Below are positions 1 to 7,555 of a DNA stretch of 64,000 bases, piece after piece; the first letter of the stretch is position 1; each line of letters opens with the position of its first letter. The notes under the pieces are model-generated. The model had not been told where the DNA came from and did no database searches. It saw only the letters and a list, made by a program, of their open reading frames with translations. The stretch is from Microlunatus parietis (GTDB lineage: Bacteria > Actinomycetota > Actinomycetes > Propionibacteriales > Propionibacteriaceae). The stretch covers positions 1,798,001 to 1,862,000 of the forward strand of contig NZ_JACCBU010000001.1 in assembly GCF_013407955.1 (NCBI RefSeq), in the 5' to 3' direction. Position numbers and translations under genes: made by a program.

Positions 1-2
1 CC

Positions 3-98
3 ACCACCACCCGTTTCCCGAGCTACCCGGCCTTCCACGAGGCGTGGCTGGCAGCCTCCGTCACAGTCGACGACCTGACCCGGCAGCCGGGGCGATGA
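3..98 (+). CDS. 3' end of an unidentified protein (partial)
   Basis: The window opens inside a forward reading frame that gives 31 residues (TTTRFPSYPAFHEAWLA..., ending DDLTRQPGR) before a TGA. Aromatic and Pro residues and the high-GC third positions look like real coding sequence, but the piece is too short to place in a family. The stop is followed 11 bases later by the stop of the reverse-strand DUF6458 gene, so the two genes converge. The true start lies outside the window. I do not recognise the function. Confidence 0.45.
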   Translation, partial: TTTRFPSYPAFHEAWLAASVTVDDLTRQPGR

Positions 99-109
99 TC
101 AAGAACTGC

Positions 110-334
110 TCAGGCCTCCGGCGGCGGGGTGTCGGTCCGCCGCTCGACGGTCTGCTTGGTCCGGGTCCGCATGGTCTGCTGGATGATGCCCAGCACCAGC
201 ACGACCAGGCCGCCGATCAGGAAGATCCAGCCGAGCACCGACTCGTCGATCGGCCACGATTCCGGGAAGTCGATGGCGTTGAACAGGAAGATGGCGCCGA
301 TGATGCCGAGAAGGACACCGAGTCCGATACCCAT
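110..334 (-). CDS. DUF6458-like small two-helix membrane protein
   Basis: This is a 74-residue protein starting MGIGLGVLLGIIGAIFLF. It has two hydrophobic segments (about residues 2-20 and 33-53) separated by a short acidic and aromatic loop (NAIDFPESWPIDESVLGW), and a polar basic tail ending TDTPPPEA. This is the layout of the actinobacterial DUF6458 family, whose function is unknown. A longer upstream frame is open, but the ATG at 334 has an AAGGGA ribosome site six bases ahead and starts directly at the first membrane segment, so I chose it. The gene stands alone, divergent from the SRPBCC-like gene at 436. Confidence 0.75.
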   Translation of the reverse strand: MGIGLGVLLGIIGAIFLFNAIDFPESWPIDESVLGWIFLIGGLVVLVLGIIQQTMRTRTKQTVERRTDTPPPEA

Positions 335-435
335 GGCGAGTCCCTTCGTGAGGTCCTGACTTCCTGTACCCGCCCCGTCCGGACCAGAAACCGCGCGGAC
401 GCTGCCACCGCTGTCAGGTTGGTCGTGACCGAAAC

Positions 436-846
436 ATGACGCTGCCGCAGCTGGATGCGCACACCGCGACGATCGAGGCTCCCGGACCGGTCGTCTGGGA
501 GGCCGTGTGCCGCTACGCGACCTCCCTTGCACGGGCCGACCTCGGACTGCTCGGCCGCGCGCTGGGCACGGTCCCGTCCTCCGGCTTCGCGCCGGACGGC
601 AAGGTCGAGGTGACGGAGGTCGCGCTCGCCGGCCGGCACCGGTTCGCCCGCTACCGCCTCGTCTTCACCGTCACCGCCGGTGACCGGCCCGGCGCCACGA
701 CCGTGACCATCGCGTCCTACGCCGGCTTCGCCGGACTCCGCGGCCGGGTCTACCGGGCGCTGCTGATCGGCACCGGGGGTCACCTGCTGGCCGTACGGCG
801 CATGCTCGAAAGCATCAGGCGGGACAGCGGAGCCCGGCGCCGGTGA
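436..846 (+). CDS. SRPBCC/DUF2867-like hypothetical protein
   Basis: The protein has 136 residues. It begins with a beta-strand/helix pattern (HTATIEAPGPVVWEAVCRY) like the start of SRPBCC (polyketide cyclase/START) folds. It ends with GRVYRALLIGTGGHLLAVRRML, a segment typical of actinobacterial DUF2867-type proteins. These folds form a hydrophobic cavity for small ligands, but no catalytic residues or partner can be assigned. No signal peptide or membrane segment is seen, so it is probably cytosolic. The start is the ATG at 436. The ribosome site is weak, so the exact start is uncertain. Confidence 0.65.
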   Translation: MTLPQLDAHTATIEAPGPVVWEAVCRYATSLARADLGLLGRALGTVPSSGFAPDGKVEVTEVALAGRHRFARYRLVFTVTAGDRPGATTVTIASYAGFAGLRGRVYRALLIGTGGHLLAVRRMLESIRRDSGARRR

Positions 847-949
847 TCTTGGTCGGATCACCACCGGCGCCCGTAGCAGGGTCCGTCCGACCCGGGCCAG
901 GGTCTTTCGACCGGACCACCCGTTGCGGCGGCTGTGCTTTGCTGGGGCG

Positions 950-1639
950 ATGGATGGTTCCGGCGAGATCACCGTCGTGCTGGTGGACGACCACGAGGTG
1001 GTCCGGCGCGGCGTACGTGCCCTGCTCACCGAAGACCCGCGGATCCGGGTCATCGGCGAGGCCGAATCGGCCGAGCAGGCGGTGGCCCGGATCCTGGCGC
1101 TGCGGCCGCGGGTCGCGGTGCTGGACGTACGGCTGCCGGACGGCGACGGGGTCTCCGTGTGCCGCGAGGTACGGTCCCGCAACCCGGAGACCGCCTGCCT
1201 GATGCTCACCTCGTTCGCCGACGACGACGCCCTGTTCGACGCCGTGATGGCGGGCGCGGCCGGCTACGTGCTGAAACAGGTCCGGGGCACCGACCTGGTC
1301 GGCGCGGTCAAGGCACTGGCGGCGGGCCAGTCGCTGCTCGACCCGGAGAGTACGGCGAGGATGCTCGAGCAACTGCGGCGGCGGACCGAGGAGGACCCGG
1401 ACCCGACCCGGGTCCTGACGCCGCAGGAGCGCAAGATCCTCGAGCTGATCGGTGAGGGGCTGACCAATCGCCAGATCGGCGAGCGCCTCTATCTGGCCGA
1501 GAAGACGGTCAAGAACTACGTGTCGAACCTACTGGCCAAGCTGGACCTGCGCCGGCGCACCCAGGCGGCCGCGCTCGCCGCGACGCTGAAGGCAGGTCAG
1601 CGCCGCTCTGGGTATCGCGATCGCGGCGACGACGGTTGA
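950..1639 (+). CDS. NarL/DevR-type response regulator (REC + LuxR HTH)
   Basis: A 229-residue two-component response regulator. The receiver domain (about 7-122) has the acidic pair D13/D14, the phospho-acceptor D59 in AVLDVRLPDGDG, and K109. The C-terminal LuxR-type helix-turn-helix (about 156-210) reads LTPQERKILELIGEGLTNRQIGERL then EKTVKNYVSNLL. The layout matches DevR/DosR, the hypoxia regulator of mycobacteria. Its stop is six bases from the stop of the reverse-strand DosS-like kinase, so the presumed cognate pair lies tail to tail rather than in one operon. A TTG at 923 would add nine residues. ATG 950 starts at the normal family boundary and was preferred. Confidence 0.9.
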   Translation: MDGSGEITVVLVDDHEVVRRGVRALLTEDPRIRVIGEAESAEQAVARILALRPRVAVLDVRLPDGDGVSVCREVRSRNPETACLMLTSFADDDALFDAVMAGAAGYVLKQVRGTDLVGAVKALAAGQSLLDPESTARMLEQLRRRTEEDPDPTRVLTPQERKILELIGEGLTNRQIGERLYLAEKTVKNYVSNLLAKLDLRRRTQAAALAATLKAGQRRSGYRDRGDDG

Positions 1640-1645
1640 GCCGCT

Positions 1646-3340
1646 TCACCGCACCGGAACCCGCCAGACCACCAGGGTGCCGCCGTCGTCACTCGGCCCG
1701 ACCTCGAAGAAGCCGCCCCGGCGAGCCGCGCGACGCTCAAGATTCGCCAGCCCGCTGCGCCGCTCCGCGTCGCCAAGACCGACGCCGTTGTCGACCACCC
1801 GTACCTCCAACAGGCCGTCGTCGGACAGATCGATCGCGACGTCCGCCTGGGTCGCGTTCGCATGCCGGCCCACGTTGGACAGGGCTTCGGTGAGGACCGC
1901 GCAGAGGTCGTCGGCGACCGGATCGGGCAGGTTCGTGTCGAGCAGCCCCGACGTCCGGACGGCGGGCTGGAAGCCCAGCTGGGCGCCCGCTTGGTCGACG
2001 AGCCTGGTGATCCGTACCCGCGGCCTGGTCGCCACCACGCCGTCGTTCGCCTGCAGCGCGAAGATCGTCGAGCGGATCTGCCGGATGGTGTCGTCCAGGT
2101 TGTCCACGGCGGACTGGATTCGTTCCGCGACCTGAGGCTTCGCGGTCAGCCGACCGGCGCTGACCAGCTGGATCGCGACCCCGTACAGCCGCTGGATCAC
2201 GACGTCGTGGAGATCGCGGCCGATCCGTTCCCGGTCGTCGATGAGGCCGTACCGCTCGGCCTCGCGGCGCGCGTCCGCGAGCTCCATGACGACGCCGACC
2301 TGCTGCCCGAACGAACCGAGCATGCGCATCGAGTCGGCCGAGAACGGCACTCCTCCGGTACGGCGAGCGACGGCGAGGATGCCCTGCGAGGTGGGCCCGA
2401 GCGGCAGCAGCAGCGTCGGACCGGGAAGCTCGACGTCGAACGTCACCGCCACCTGCTCCAGGTCGGTCAACAGGACCGGCTCCTGGGTCAGCAGCACCTG
2501 GCTGGACACCGAGCCCTCGGCCGAGAACTCCCGACCGGCCAACCCGGGCATCCCGTCGGCGACGTCGACCCGCAGCCGGTCGTCCTCGGCCTGGATGATC
2601 CAGGCCGCGGCGGCGCCGGTCATCTCCCGAGCCCGGGCGACCACGGTGCCGAACGCCTGCCGCCGGTCGGCGCCGGAGAGCAGGATCCGGGTCACCTCGG
2701 CGATCGCGTCGAGCCACACCTCGCGAGCCTTGGTCTCCTGGTAGAGCCGGGCGTTCTTGATCGCGATCCCGGCCACCGACGCCAGCGCCTGGACGATCGT
2801 CTCGTCCTGCTCGTCGAACTCGAGACCGCCCGATTTCTCTGTCAGATAAAGATTTCCGAAGCACTCGTCGCGGATCAGGATCGGCACACCGAGGAACCGT
2901 CGCATCGGTGGATGCCCCGGCGGGAAGCCGTACGACTCCGGATGGGACGACAGGTCCGCCACCCGCAGCACCTGCGGGTTCTTGATCAACAACCCGAGCA
3001 GTCCGCGCCCGTGCGGCAGCTCCGGAATACCGGCGACCTCGTCGTCGGTCATCCCGGTCGGCAGGAACTCGGCGAGCTCGCCCTCTTCCCCGATCACGCC
3101 CAGCGCGGCGTAGCGGCAGTCGGCCAGGGTTCGGGCCGCCTCGACGATCCGCTGCAGCACGGTCTCCAGGTCGAGTTCGGCTCCGATCGTCACGACCGCG
3201 TCGAGCAGCGCATGGACGCCGTCGCGGGCGGCGAGAACCGCGGTCAGCCGACTCTGCAGTTCGTTGAGCAGCTGATCCAGCGGAAGGGTGGGGAGAACAT
3301 GCCGACGGTCCACCCGATCCCTCCCCATACCCGTACTCAC
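1646..3340 (-). CDS. DosS/DevS-like GAF-GAF histidine kinase, probable haem gas sensor
   Basis: This 564-residue soluble sensor kinase has GAF-A (about 57-200), GAF-B (about 210-355), a HisKA_3 dimerisation domain with phospho-acceptor H378 (GRDLHDVVIQRLYG), and an HATPase with N-box E485...N489...H493 and the D517-N-G-V-G loop. It has no membrane segment. GAF-A keeps the two residues that define mycobacterial DosS as a haem sensor: a His in GHPPMRRFLG (H143, matching proximal His149) and a Tyr in FGNLYLTEK (Y165, matching distal Tyr171). An O2, NO or CO sensor role, or redox sensing, follows by family knowledge. It probably phosphorylates the convergent regulator at 950-1639. A PIG-L-like gene lies just upstream on the same strand. 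Confidence 0.92.
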   Translation of the reverse strand: MSTGMGRDRVDRRHVLPTLPLDQLLNELQSRLTAVLAARDGVHALLDAVVTIGAELDLETVLQRIVEAARTLADCRYAALGVIGEEGELAEFLPTGMTDDEVAGIPELPHGRGLLGLLIKNPQVLRVADLSSHPESYGFPPGHPPMRRFLGVPILIRDECFGNLYLTEKSGGLEFDEQDETIVQALASVAGIAIKNARLYQETKAREVWLDAIAEVTRILLSGADRRQAFGTVVARAREMTGAAAAWIIQAEDDRLRVDVADGMPGLAGREFSAEGSVSSQVLLTQEPVLLTDLEQVAVTFDVELPGPTLLLPLGPTSQGILAVARRTGGVPFSADSMRMLGSFGQQVGVVMELADARREAERYGLIDDRERIGRDLHDVVIQRLYGVAIQLVSAGRLTAKPQVAERIQSAVDNLDDTIRQIRSTIFALQANDGVVATRPRVRITRLVDQAGAQLGFQPAVRTSGLLDTNLPDPVADDLCAVLTEALSNVGRHANATQADVAIDLSDDGLLEVRVVDNGVGLGDAERRSGLANLERRAARRGGFFEVGPSDDGGTLVVWRVPVR

Positions 3341-3384
3341 TCAGCGGGTATCGCCATCATGAGTCAGGGAGTTGAGTTCTGCAA

Positions 3385-3407
3385 GGGACTTCACAAAGTG
3401 CGGTCCC
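3385..3407. promoter_or_regulatory. GGGAC...GTCCC dyad upstream of the DosS-like gene
   Basis: The 72-base gap before the kinase gene holds GGGACTT facing GTCCC across 13 bases. DosR boxes in mycobacteria use the same GGGAC/GTCCC half-sites, but with only about four bases between them. This could be a diverged autoregulatory site for the neighbouring DevR-like regulator or chance. The half-sites are read directly; the function is inferred. Confidence 0.3.
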
Positions 3408-3412
3408 GATGT

Positions 3413-4072
3413 TCAGGTACGGGAGCCCAGCTGTTCGGTCGGGCGAGGAGCGACGGCCGGGGCCGACCCCTCCCGAGTCAGGTACTCCCGTTCCGGCCAG
3501 GGCCGCGACACGCGGCCGAGAACCTCCGGGATTCCTTGGAAACGGAGCATCGCGGACCGCTGGCGGGTGCGCGAGACGAGGACCTCCAGGGTCGGCTCGC
3601 CGACCCGCACGCGGTCCGGGGCGACGGCGGCCCAGCAATACAGCGGGACGCCGATCAGCCGGCCCAGCTGCACGGCCGCGCGGTAGGTGGTGAGCCGGCC
3701 CCGCGCCGTCCGGGCGCGGCGGTCGCTCGGGTCCGCGACCAGGATCGCGTCGGGGCGGACCAGGTTGATCAACAACTCCCGGACCAGGGCCGGGACGTCG
3801 AGCCGCGGCACATCGGTGATCCGGTGGTCCAGCAACACCACCTCGTCCACGCCGAGGCGATCCGCCGAGGCCGCGATCCGATGGCTCCGATCGAGTTGCG
3901 ATTCGACGTCGCCGTCGACGGAACGCCCGTCGGACAACAGGACCGCACGTACGGCTGATTCGTGCTCGACGAAGGAGCCCACGATCGCTCCAAGTGCGTC
4001 GAGCAGATCCTCCGGTCCGGCGGCGACGGTCAACAGATTCGGAATCCTCGGCGGCACGGCGGTCTCGATCAT
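3413..4072 (-). CDS. PIG-L/LmbE-like protein lacking the zinc-site motifs
   Basis: The 219-residue protein follows the PIG-L deacetylase pattern. It has a first strand ending in AGPEDLLDALGAIV, then AVRAVLLSDG, an ARxLGV-like helix (SADRLGVDEVVLLDHR), RPDAILVADPSD, and a late QRSAMLRFQ element. The metal and catalytic motifs are gone: AHPDDE is AGPEDL, and the second GHPDH motif is replaced by basic residues (DRRARTARG). Active family members remove acetyl groups from GlcNAc-type sugars. This one is probably catalytically dead and may bind a ligand instead. It sits 72 bases upstream of the haem-sensor kinase on the same strand, so co-transcription is possible. Family assignment is moderate because the signature motifs are absent. 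Confidence 0.65.
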   Translation of the reverse strand: MIETAVPPRIPNLLTVAAGPEDLLDALGAIVGSFVEHESAVRAVLLSDGRSVDGDVESQLDRSHRIAASADRLGVDEVVLLDHRITDVPRLDVPALVRELLINLVRPDAILVADPSDRRARTARGRLTTYRAAVQLGRLIGVPLYCWAAVAPDRVRVGEPTLEVLVSRTRQRSAMLRFQGIPEVLGRVSRPWPEREYLTREGSAPAVAPRPTEQLGSRT

Positions 4073-4161
4073 GCCTCCACCATCTCCCAGTGACCCGGCT
4101 CGCCGTCAGGAGCGAAGGTCGGCGGCCGGGGGGACCTTCGGCCCTGCTGTCGGTTCCCGGG

Positions 4162-5376
4162 TCAGGGTCGCACCGCGGTGCCGTCGGCCTTGCGGTCGGT
4201 TCCGTACGGCTGGTGGTAGCCGGCCGGGTCGGTCCCGAGCAGCGCGGCCGCCTTCCCTTCGTCCAGGTCGACACCGAGACCGGGCGCGGTGGATGGATAG
4301 AGATAGCCGTTCTCGACGACGGGAGCGCCCGGGAACGCCTCCAGTTCCTCGGGCCGGAAATTGTTCTCCTCCTGGATCCCGAAATTCCAGCAGGCCAGAT
4401 CTACCTGTGCGGCGGCGGCGAAATTCAGCGGATCGTTGTCGCCACCTTCTTGCCAGGCGGTACGGACGCCGAATGCCTCGGCCAGGTGCGCGATCTTGGT
4501 CGCCGCCGTGATCCCGCCGATCTTGGAGATCCGGGTCCGAATGAAGTCGATCAAGCGTTCGGTGATCAACGGACGCCACTCCAGCGGGTGCGTGAACAAC
4601 TCCCCCACCGCCTGAGGCGTCGTCGACGATTGGCGCAGATTGCGATACCAGTCGACATGCTCCGGCGGCAGGATGTCCTCGACGAAGAACAGCCCGTACG
4701 GTTCGAGCGAGCGGGCGAGCAGCACCGCATTCTGCGGCGACAGATGCGAATGCACGTCGTGGGTGAACTTGATCTCCGGACCGAATCGCTCCCGGAGCGC
4801 CGCGAACATGGCCGGCGTCGACGCGAGATAGGCCTCCTCGTCGAACGGCCGGCTCTGCCACGGGTCGCGCGGCAGGTGTGCCGCGGGCCCGCTCACGAAC
4901 CCACCGCCGCCGTATGGCCCCAGCTGGCAGCGAATCACCGGCCAGCCGGTGTCCACGTAGCGTTCGACGTCCTCGATCAACTCCGGCACGGTGGCACCGG
5001 AGGCGTGGGCATAGCAAGGCACCGCAGAACGCGCCTTGCCGCCCAGCAGTTGATGGATCGGGAGTCCCGCCTCCTTACCCTTGATGTCCCACAGGGCAAC
5101 GTCGATCGCGGCCAGCGCCGTGTTGCTGACGGACCCGTTTCGCCAGTAGCCGGCCGGGTAGAGAGTCTGCCAGATGTCCGCGATGTCGGCGACCTCCCGC
5201 CCGATCAGCATCGGACCGTACAGTTGCTCGATCACCGCGACCACCGCGGCGGGATTGTAGCGATCACTCGCCGATCCGAGACCGTACAGGCCCGGCTGGT
5301 CGGTTTCGATCTTGAGAATCGTCCAGCTTCCGTCATGTCTGGTCCGCAGACAGCGGACCTTCGTCACCATCGTCAC
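4162..5376 (-). CDS. Enolase superfamily dehydratase (mannonate dehydratase/RspA type)
   Basis: This 404-residue protein belongs to the mandelate racemase/muconate lactonising enzyme group. The N-terminal capping domain ends near 90. The barrel carries ALWDIKGKEAGLPIHQLLGGK, then the metal ligands D in FTHDVHSHLSP, E in FFVEDILPPE and E in AVGELFTHP, with a late TAWQEGGDNDPLNF and NFGIQEENNF. The DVHS and NFGIQE segments are typical of the ManD/RspA subgroup, which dehydrates acid sugars such as D-mannonate or D-gluconate, although many members are nearly inactive. The start is ambiguous between M1 and M3. Substrate cannot be read from sequence. The gene is separated by 89 bases from the PIG-L-like gene and by about 200 bases from the divergent Gly-rich gene. 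Confidence 0.85.
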   Translation of the reverse strand: MTMVTKVRCLRTRHDGSWTILKIETDQPGLYGLGSASDRYNPAAVVAVIEQLYGPMLIGREVADIADIWQTLYPAGYWRNGSVSNTALAAIDVALWDIKGKEAGLPIHQLLGGKARSAVPCYAHASGATVPELIEDVERYVDTGWPVIRCQLGPYGGGGFVSGPAAHLPRDPWQSRPFDEEAYLASTPAMFAALRERFGPEIKFTHDVHSHLSPQNAVLLARSLEPYGLFFVEDILPPEHVDWYRNLRQSSTTPQAVGELFTHPLEWRPLITERLIDFIRTRISKIGGITAATKIAHLAEAFGVRTAWQEGGDNDPLNFAAAAQVDLACWNFGIQEENNFRPEELEAFPGAPVVENGYLYPSTAPGLGVDLDEGKAAALLGTDPAGYHQPYGTDRKADGTAVRP

Positions 5377-5583
5377 AGCCGGATTGTCTCAGCCATCACT
5401 CAAGATCATCTACGGAAGATGATCATGAACCTCCGTGGGACCGGACGACAGCTCAGCGAAATTCTCACAAAATCAGCTGAACCCCCTAGCCAGGGATTCC
5501 AAATCACGATAACTGTAATAACACGACGCCACCCGGCGCTCGTGATACGACCAGCCACGTAGGCCAGGACCAACGGAGGAAAC

Positions 5584-6219
5584 ATGAGCGAGGAAACGTT
5601 CGGCTCGGGCGAGGAGAACGACAACCAGTACGGATCGAGTGACAACCAATCCGGCGGTTCATCCGAGAGCTACGGTGGCGATTCGGGTGGCGGCTTCGGC
5701 GGGGGTGACTCCGGCAGCGAGTCCGGCGGCGAGTCCGGTGGCGGCTACGGCGGCGGAGATTCCGGCGGCGAGTCCGGTGGCGGCTACGGCGGCGGAGATT
5801 CCGGCGGCGAGTCCGGTGGCGGCTACGGCGGCGGAGATTCCGGCGGCGAGTCCGGTGGCGGCTACGGCGGCGGTGACTCCGGCGGCGAGTCCGGTGGCGG
5901 CTACGGCGGCGGTGACTCCGGCGGCGAGTCCGGTGGCGGCTACGGCGGCGGTGACTCCGGCGGCGAGTCCGGTGGCGGCTACGGCGGCGGTGACTCCGGC
6001 GGCGAGTCCGGTGGCGGCTACGGCGGCGGAGAGTCCGGCGGCGAGTCCGGTGGCGGCTACGGCGGCGGAGAGTCCGGCGGCGAGTCCGGTGGCGGCTACG
6101 GCGGCGGTGACTCCGGCGGCGAGTCCGGTGGCGGCTACGGCGGCGGAGACTCCGGCGGCGGCTACGGCGGCGGAGACAACGAAGGCCGCGACGGAGAGTC
6201 CGGCGGCTTCGGAAGCTGA
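5584..6219 (+). CDS. Gly-rich repetitive protein (eleven 13-residue repeats)
   Basis: The 211-residue protein has a strong ribosome site (GGAGGA, three bases from ATG). Residues 1-50 are acidic and rich in Ser, Gly, Asn and Glu. About residues 51-193 are eleven units of SGGGYGGG(D/E)SGG plus Glu, and the last 18 residues are acidic. There is no signal peptide, membrane segment or Cys. The composition (Gly, Ser, Tyr, acidic) is that of an intrinsically disordered, possibly phase-separating or matrix-like protein, but I know no family for it. It is monocistronic, with a clear terminator 30 bases after the stop. The 39-bp DNA period is a multiple of three, so copy-number changes keep the frame. 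Confidence 0.8.
   Translation: MSEETFGSGEENDNQYGSSDNQSGGSSESYGGDSGGGFGGGDSGSESGGESGGGYGGGDSGGESGGGYGGGDSGGESGGGYGGGDSGGESGGGYGGGDSGGESGGGYGGGDSGGESGGGYGGGDSGGESGGGYGGGDSGGESGGGYGGGESGGESGGGYGGGESGGESGGGYGGGDSGGESGGGYGGGDSGGGYGGGDNEGRDGESGGFGS
5734..6162 (+). repeat. 39-bp in-frame tandem repeat, 11 copies
   Basis: Eleven consecutive 39-bp units encode SGGGYGGG(D/E)SGG plus Glu. Units differ mainly at one codon pair, where the acidic-Ser step is written GGAGATTCC (units 1-3), GGTGACTCC (4-7 and 10), GGAGAGTCC (8-9) or GGAGACTCC (11). Neighbouring units share the same variant, which points to recent local duplication. Confidence 0.95.
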
Positions 6220-6249
6220 CCTCCCGGTCTGAATCACAAGATCAACATC

Positions 6250-6281
6250 GCGCGTGCCCGGCCTGATGGCCGGGCACGCGC
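6250..6281 (+). terminator. Perfect 14-bp stem-loop terminator
   Basis: A perfect 14-bp stem (GCGCGTGCCCGGCC and its complement) with a TGAT loop lies 30 bases after the Gly-rich gene stop. There is no U-tract, as is common in high-GC actinomycetes. It insulates that gene from the dehydrogenase at 6452. Confidence 0.8.
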
Positions 6282-6451
6282 TGTCGTGTCCGCACGGGGC
6301 GACTCTTCGATCGTCTGTACGATGTCGATCATCATCCGGCCCGGTCCGGTCCGATCGTCGCCCACCGCGACGGCGCCATGATCATCTGCTCTCGGCAGGC
6401 GGTCTGCGAGACCGGGCGGACCATCGTGGTGATAGGAGACGAACTTCCTCG

Positions 6452-7414
6452 ATGACGGTCACCGAGCAGCGTCAGATGTGGGCCTACCAACTGGACCGAC
6501 CCGGGCACCTGGTCCGGCGCGACGTCCCGGTCGAAGCCGATCCGGAGCCCGGTGAGGTGCTCGTCAAGATCGAGGCCGGCGGGATCTGCGGCAGCGACCT
6601 GCCGAAGTTCCTCACCGGTAAACGGTTCTCGCCGCACGACCAGGCCGGGCCCGGCTACCCAATGCACGAGATCGCCGGGACCGTCGTGGCCAGCCGCGAC
6701 CCCCGGTTCGCGGCCGGCGACGCCGTCTGCGGCTGCATGACCGGCCAGCGCGGCCTCGCCGAGTTGGTCCGGGTGTCCGCCGACACCGTCGTGCCGATCC
6801 CGGACGGGCTCACCCTGGTCGAGTCGGTTCTCGTCCAGCCGTTGGCGACGATCATGTACGCCCTGGACCGGCTGCCCGACGTGCGCGGCCGGTCGGCCGC
6901 GGTGATCGGGCTCGGGCCGATCGGCCTGCTGTTCACCCACGTCCTGCACCAGCGCGGCGCGCGGGTGACCGGGATCGACCCGGTCGACCGGTCCTCGGTC
7001 GCTACGACCTTCGGCGTCGACGAACTGTTCGTGGGCGGCATCGCGGACTGGGTGGCGAGCGCCGCAGAGCCGGCCGAGATCTGCATCGAGGCCGTGGGCC
7101 ACCAGACCGAGACCCTGCCGTACGCGATCCGAGGCACCGCCCAGCTCGGTCATCTGTACGCATTCGGCGTGCCGGACGACCTCGACTACACGCTGCCCTT
7201 CCGGGAGGCGTTCGACCGCGCGATCACCCTCTACCTCGGCGTCACCCAGGAGTGGAACGCCGCCCTGCTGCAGTCCGCGGCATACCTCTCCGAGCACCGC
7301 GAACTGCTGACCATGATCACGCACGTCCTGGGCCCGGACGCCGTCAACGACGCCTACACCCTCTGCGCCGGCGCCACCCCGACCCGCCTCAAGGTCGTCC
7401 TCGACCTCACCTGA
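6452..7414 (+). CDS. Zinc-type alcohol/polyol dehydrogenase (MDR family), short form
   Basis: A 320-residue medium-chain dehydrogenase. The GroES-like domain carries GGICGSDLPKF (catalytic-zinc Cys) and YPMHEIAGTVV (the His-Glu pair). The Rossmann domain has VIGLGPIGLLFTHVL followed by the acidic residue in GIDPVD, suggesting NAD(H). Where sorbitol or threonine dehydrogenases have the four-Cys structural-zinc lobe, this protein runs straight from FAAGDAVCGCMTG to LAELV. The lobe is missing, which explains the length below the usual 340-350. The substrate is probably a sugar alcohol or secondary alcohol. ATG 6452 was chosen over an upstream in-frame start because it begins at the family N-terminus and follows AGGAGAC. 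Confidence 0.85.
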   Translation: MTVTEQRQMWAYQLDRPGHLVRRDVPVEADPEPGEVLVKIEAGGICGSDLPKFLTGKRFSPHDQAGPGYPMHEIAGTVVASRDPRFAAGDAVCGCMTGQRGLAELVRVSADTVVPIPDGLTLVESVLVQPLATIMYALDRLPDVRGRSAAVIGLGPIGLLFTHVLHQRGARVTGIDPVDRSSVATTFGVDELFVGGIADWVASAAEPAEICIEAVGHQTETLPYAIRGTAQLGHLYAFGVPDDLDYTLPFREAFDRAITLYLGVTQEWNAALLQSAAYLSEHRELLTMITHVLGPDAVNDAYTLCAGATPTRLKVVLDLT

Positions 7415-7512
7415 CCCGGGCTCCCCGAAGTCGAGCCGACCGTCACCAGGTCGGCTGCCTTGCCGTGCCCAGGCGCACCCTGCCGCCCGTTCAGCCTTGC
7501 CGTGAAGCTGCT

Positions 7513-7548
7513 CCATCTCTTAGAATTCTGAACACTGTTCAGAGATGG
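7513..7548. promoter_or_regulatory. Nested palindrome upstream of DUF418 gene (TetR operator candidate)
   Basis: CTGAACACTGTTCAG (7528-7542, 7-bp arms around one base) lies inside a wider dyad, CCATCTCT (7513-7520) with AGAGATGG (7541-7548). It sits just before the DUF418 start at 7556. The TetR gene at the end of the same unit (8790-9458) is the natural candidate to bind it and autoregulate. Confidence 0.6.
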
Positions 7549-7555
7549 GGGTCGA

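Noticed and set aside
217..1209. 330-codon reverse-strand frame
   Set aside because: It is antisense to the SRPBCC-like and response-regulator genes and gives Arg/Ser-rich sequence typical of high-GC shadow frames.
5584..6219. CRISPR-like array
   Set aside because: The 39-bp units are directly adjacent with no unique spacers and are in frame with a well-started gene.
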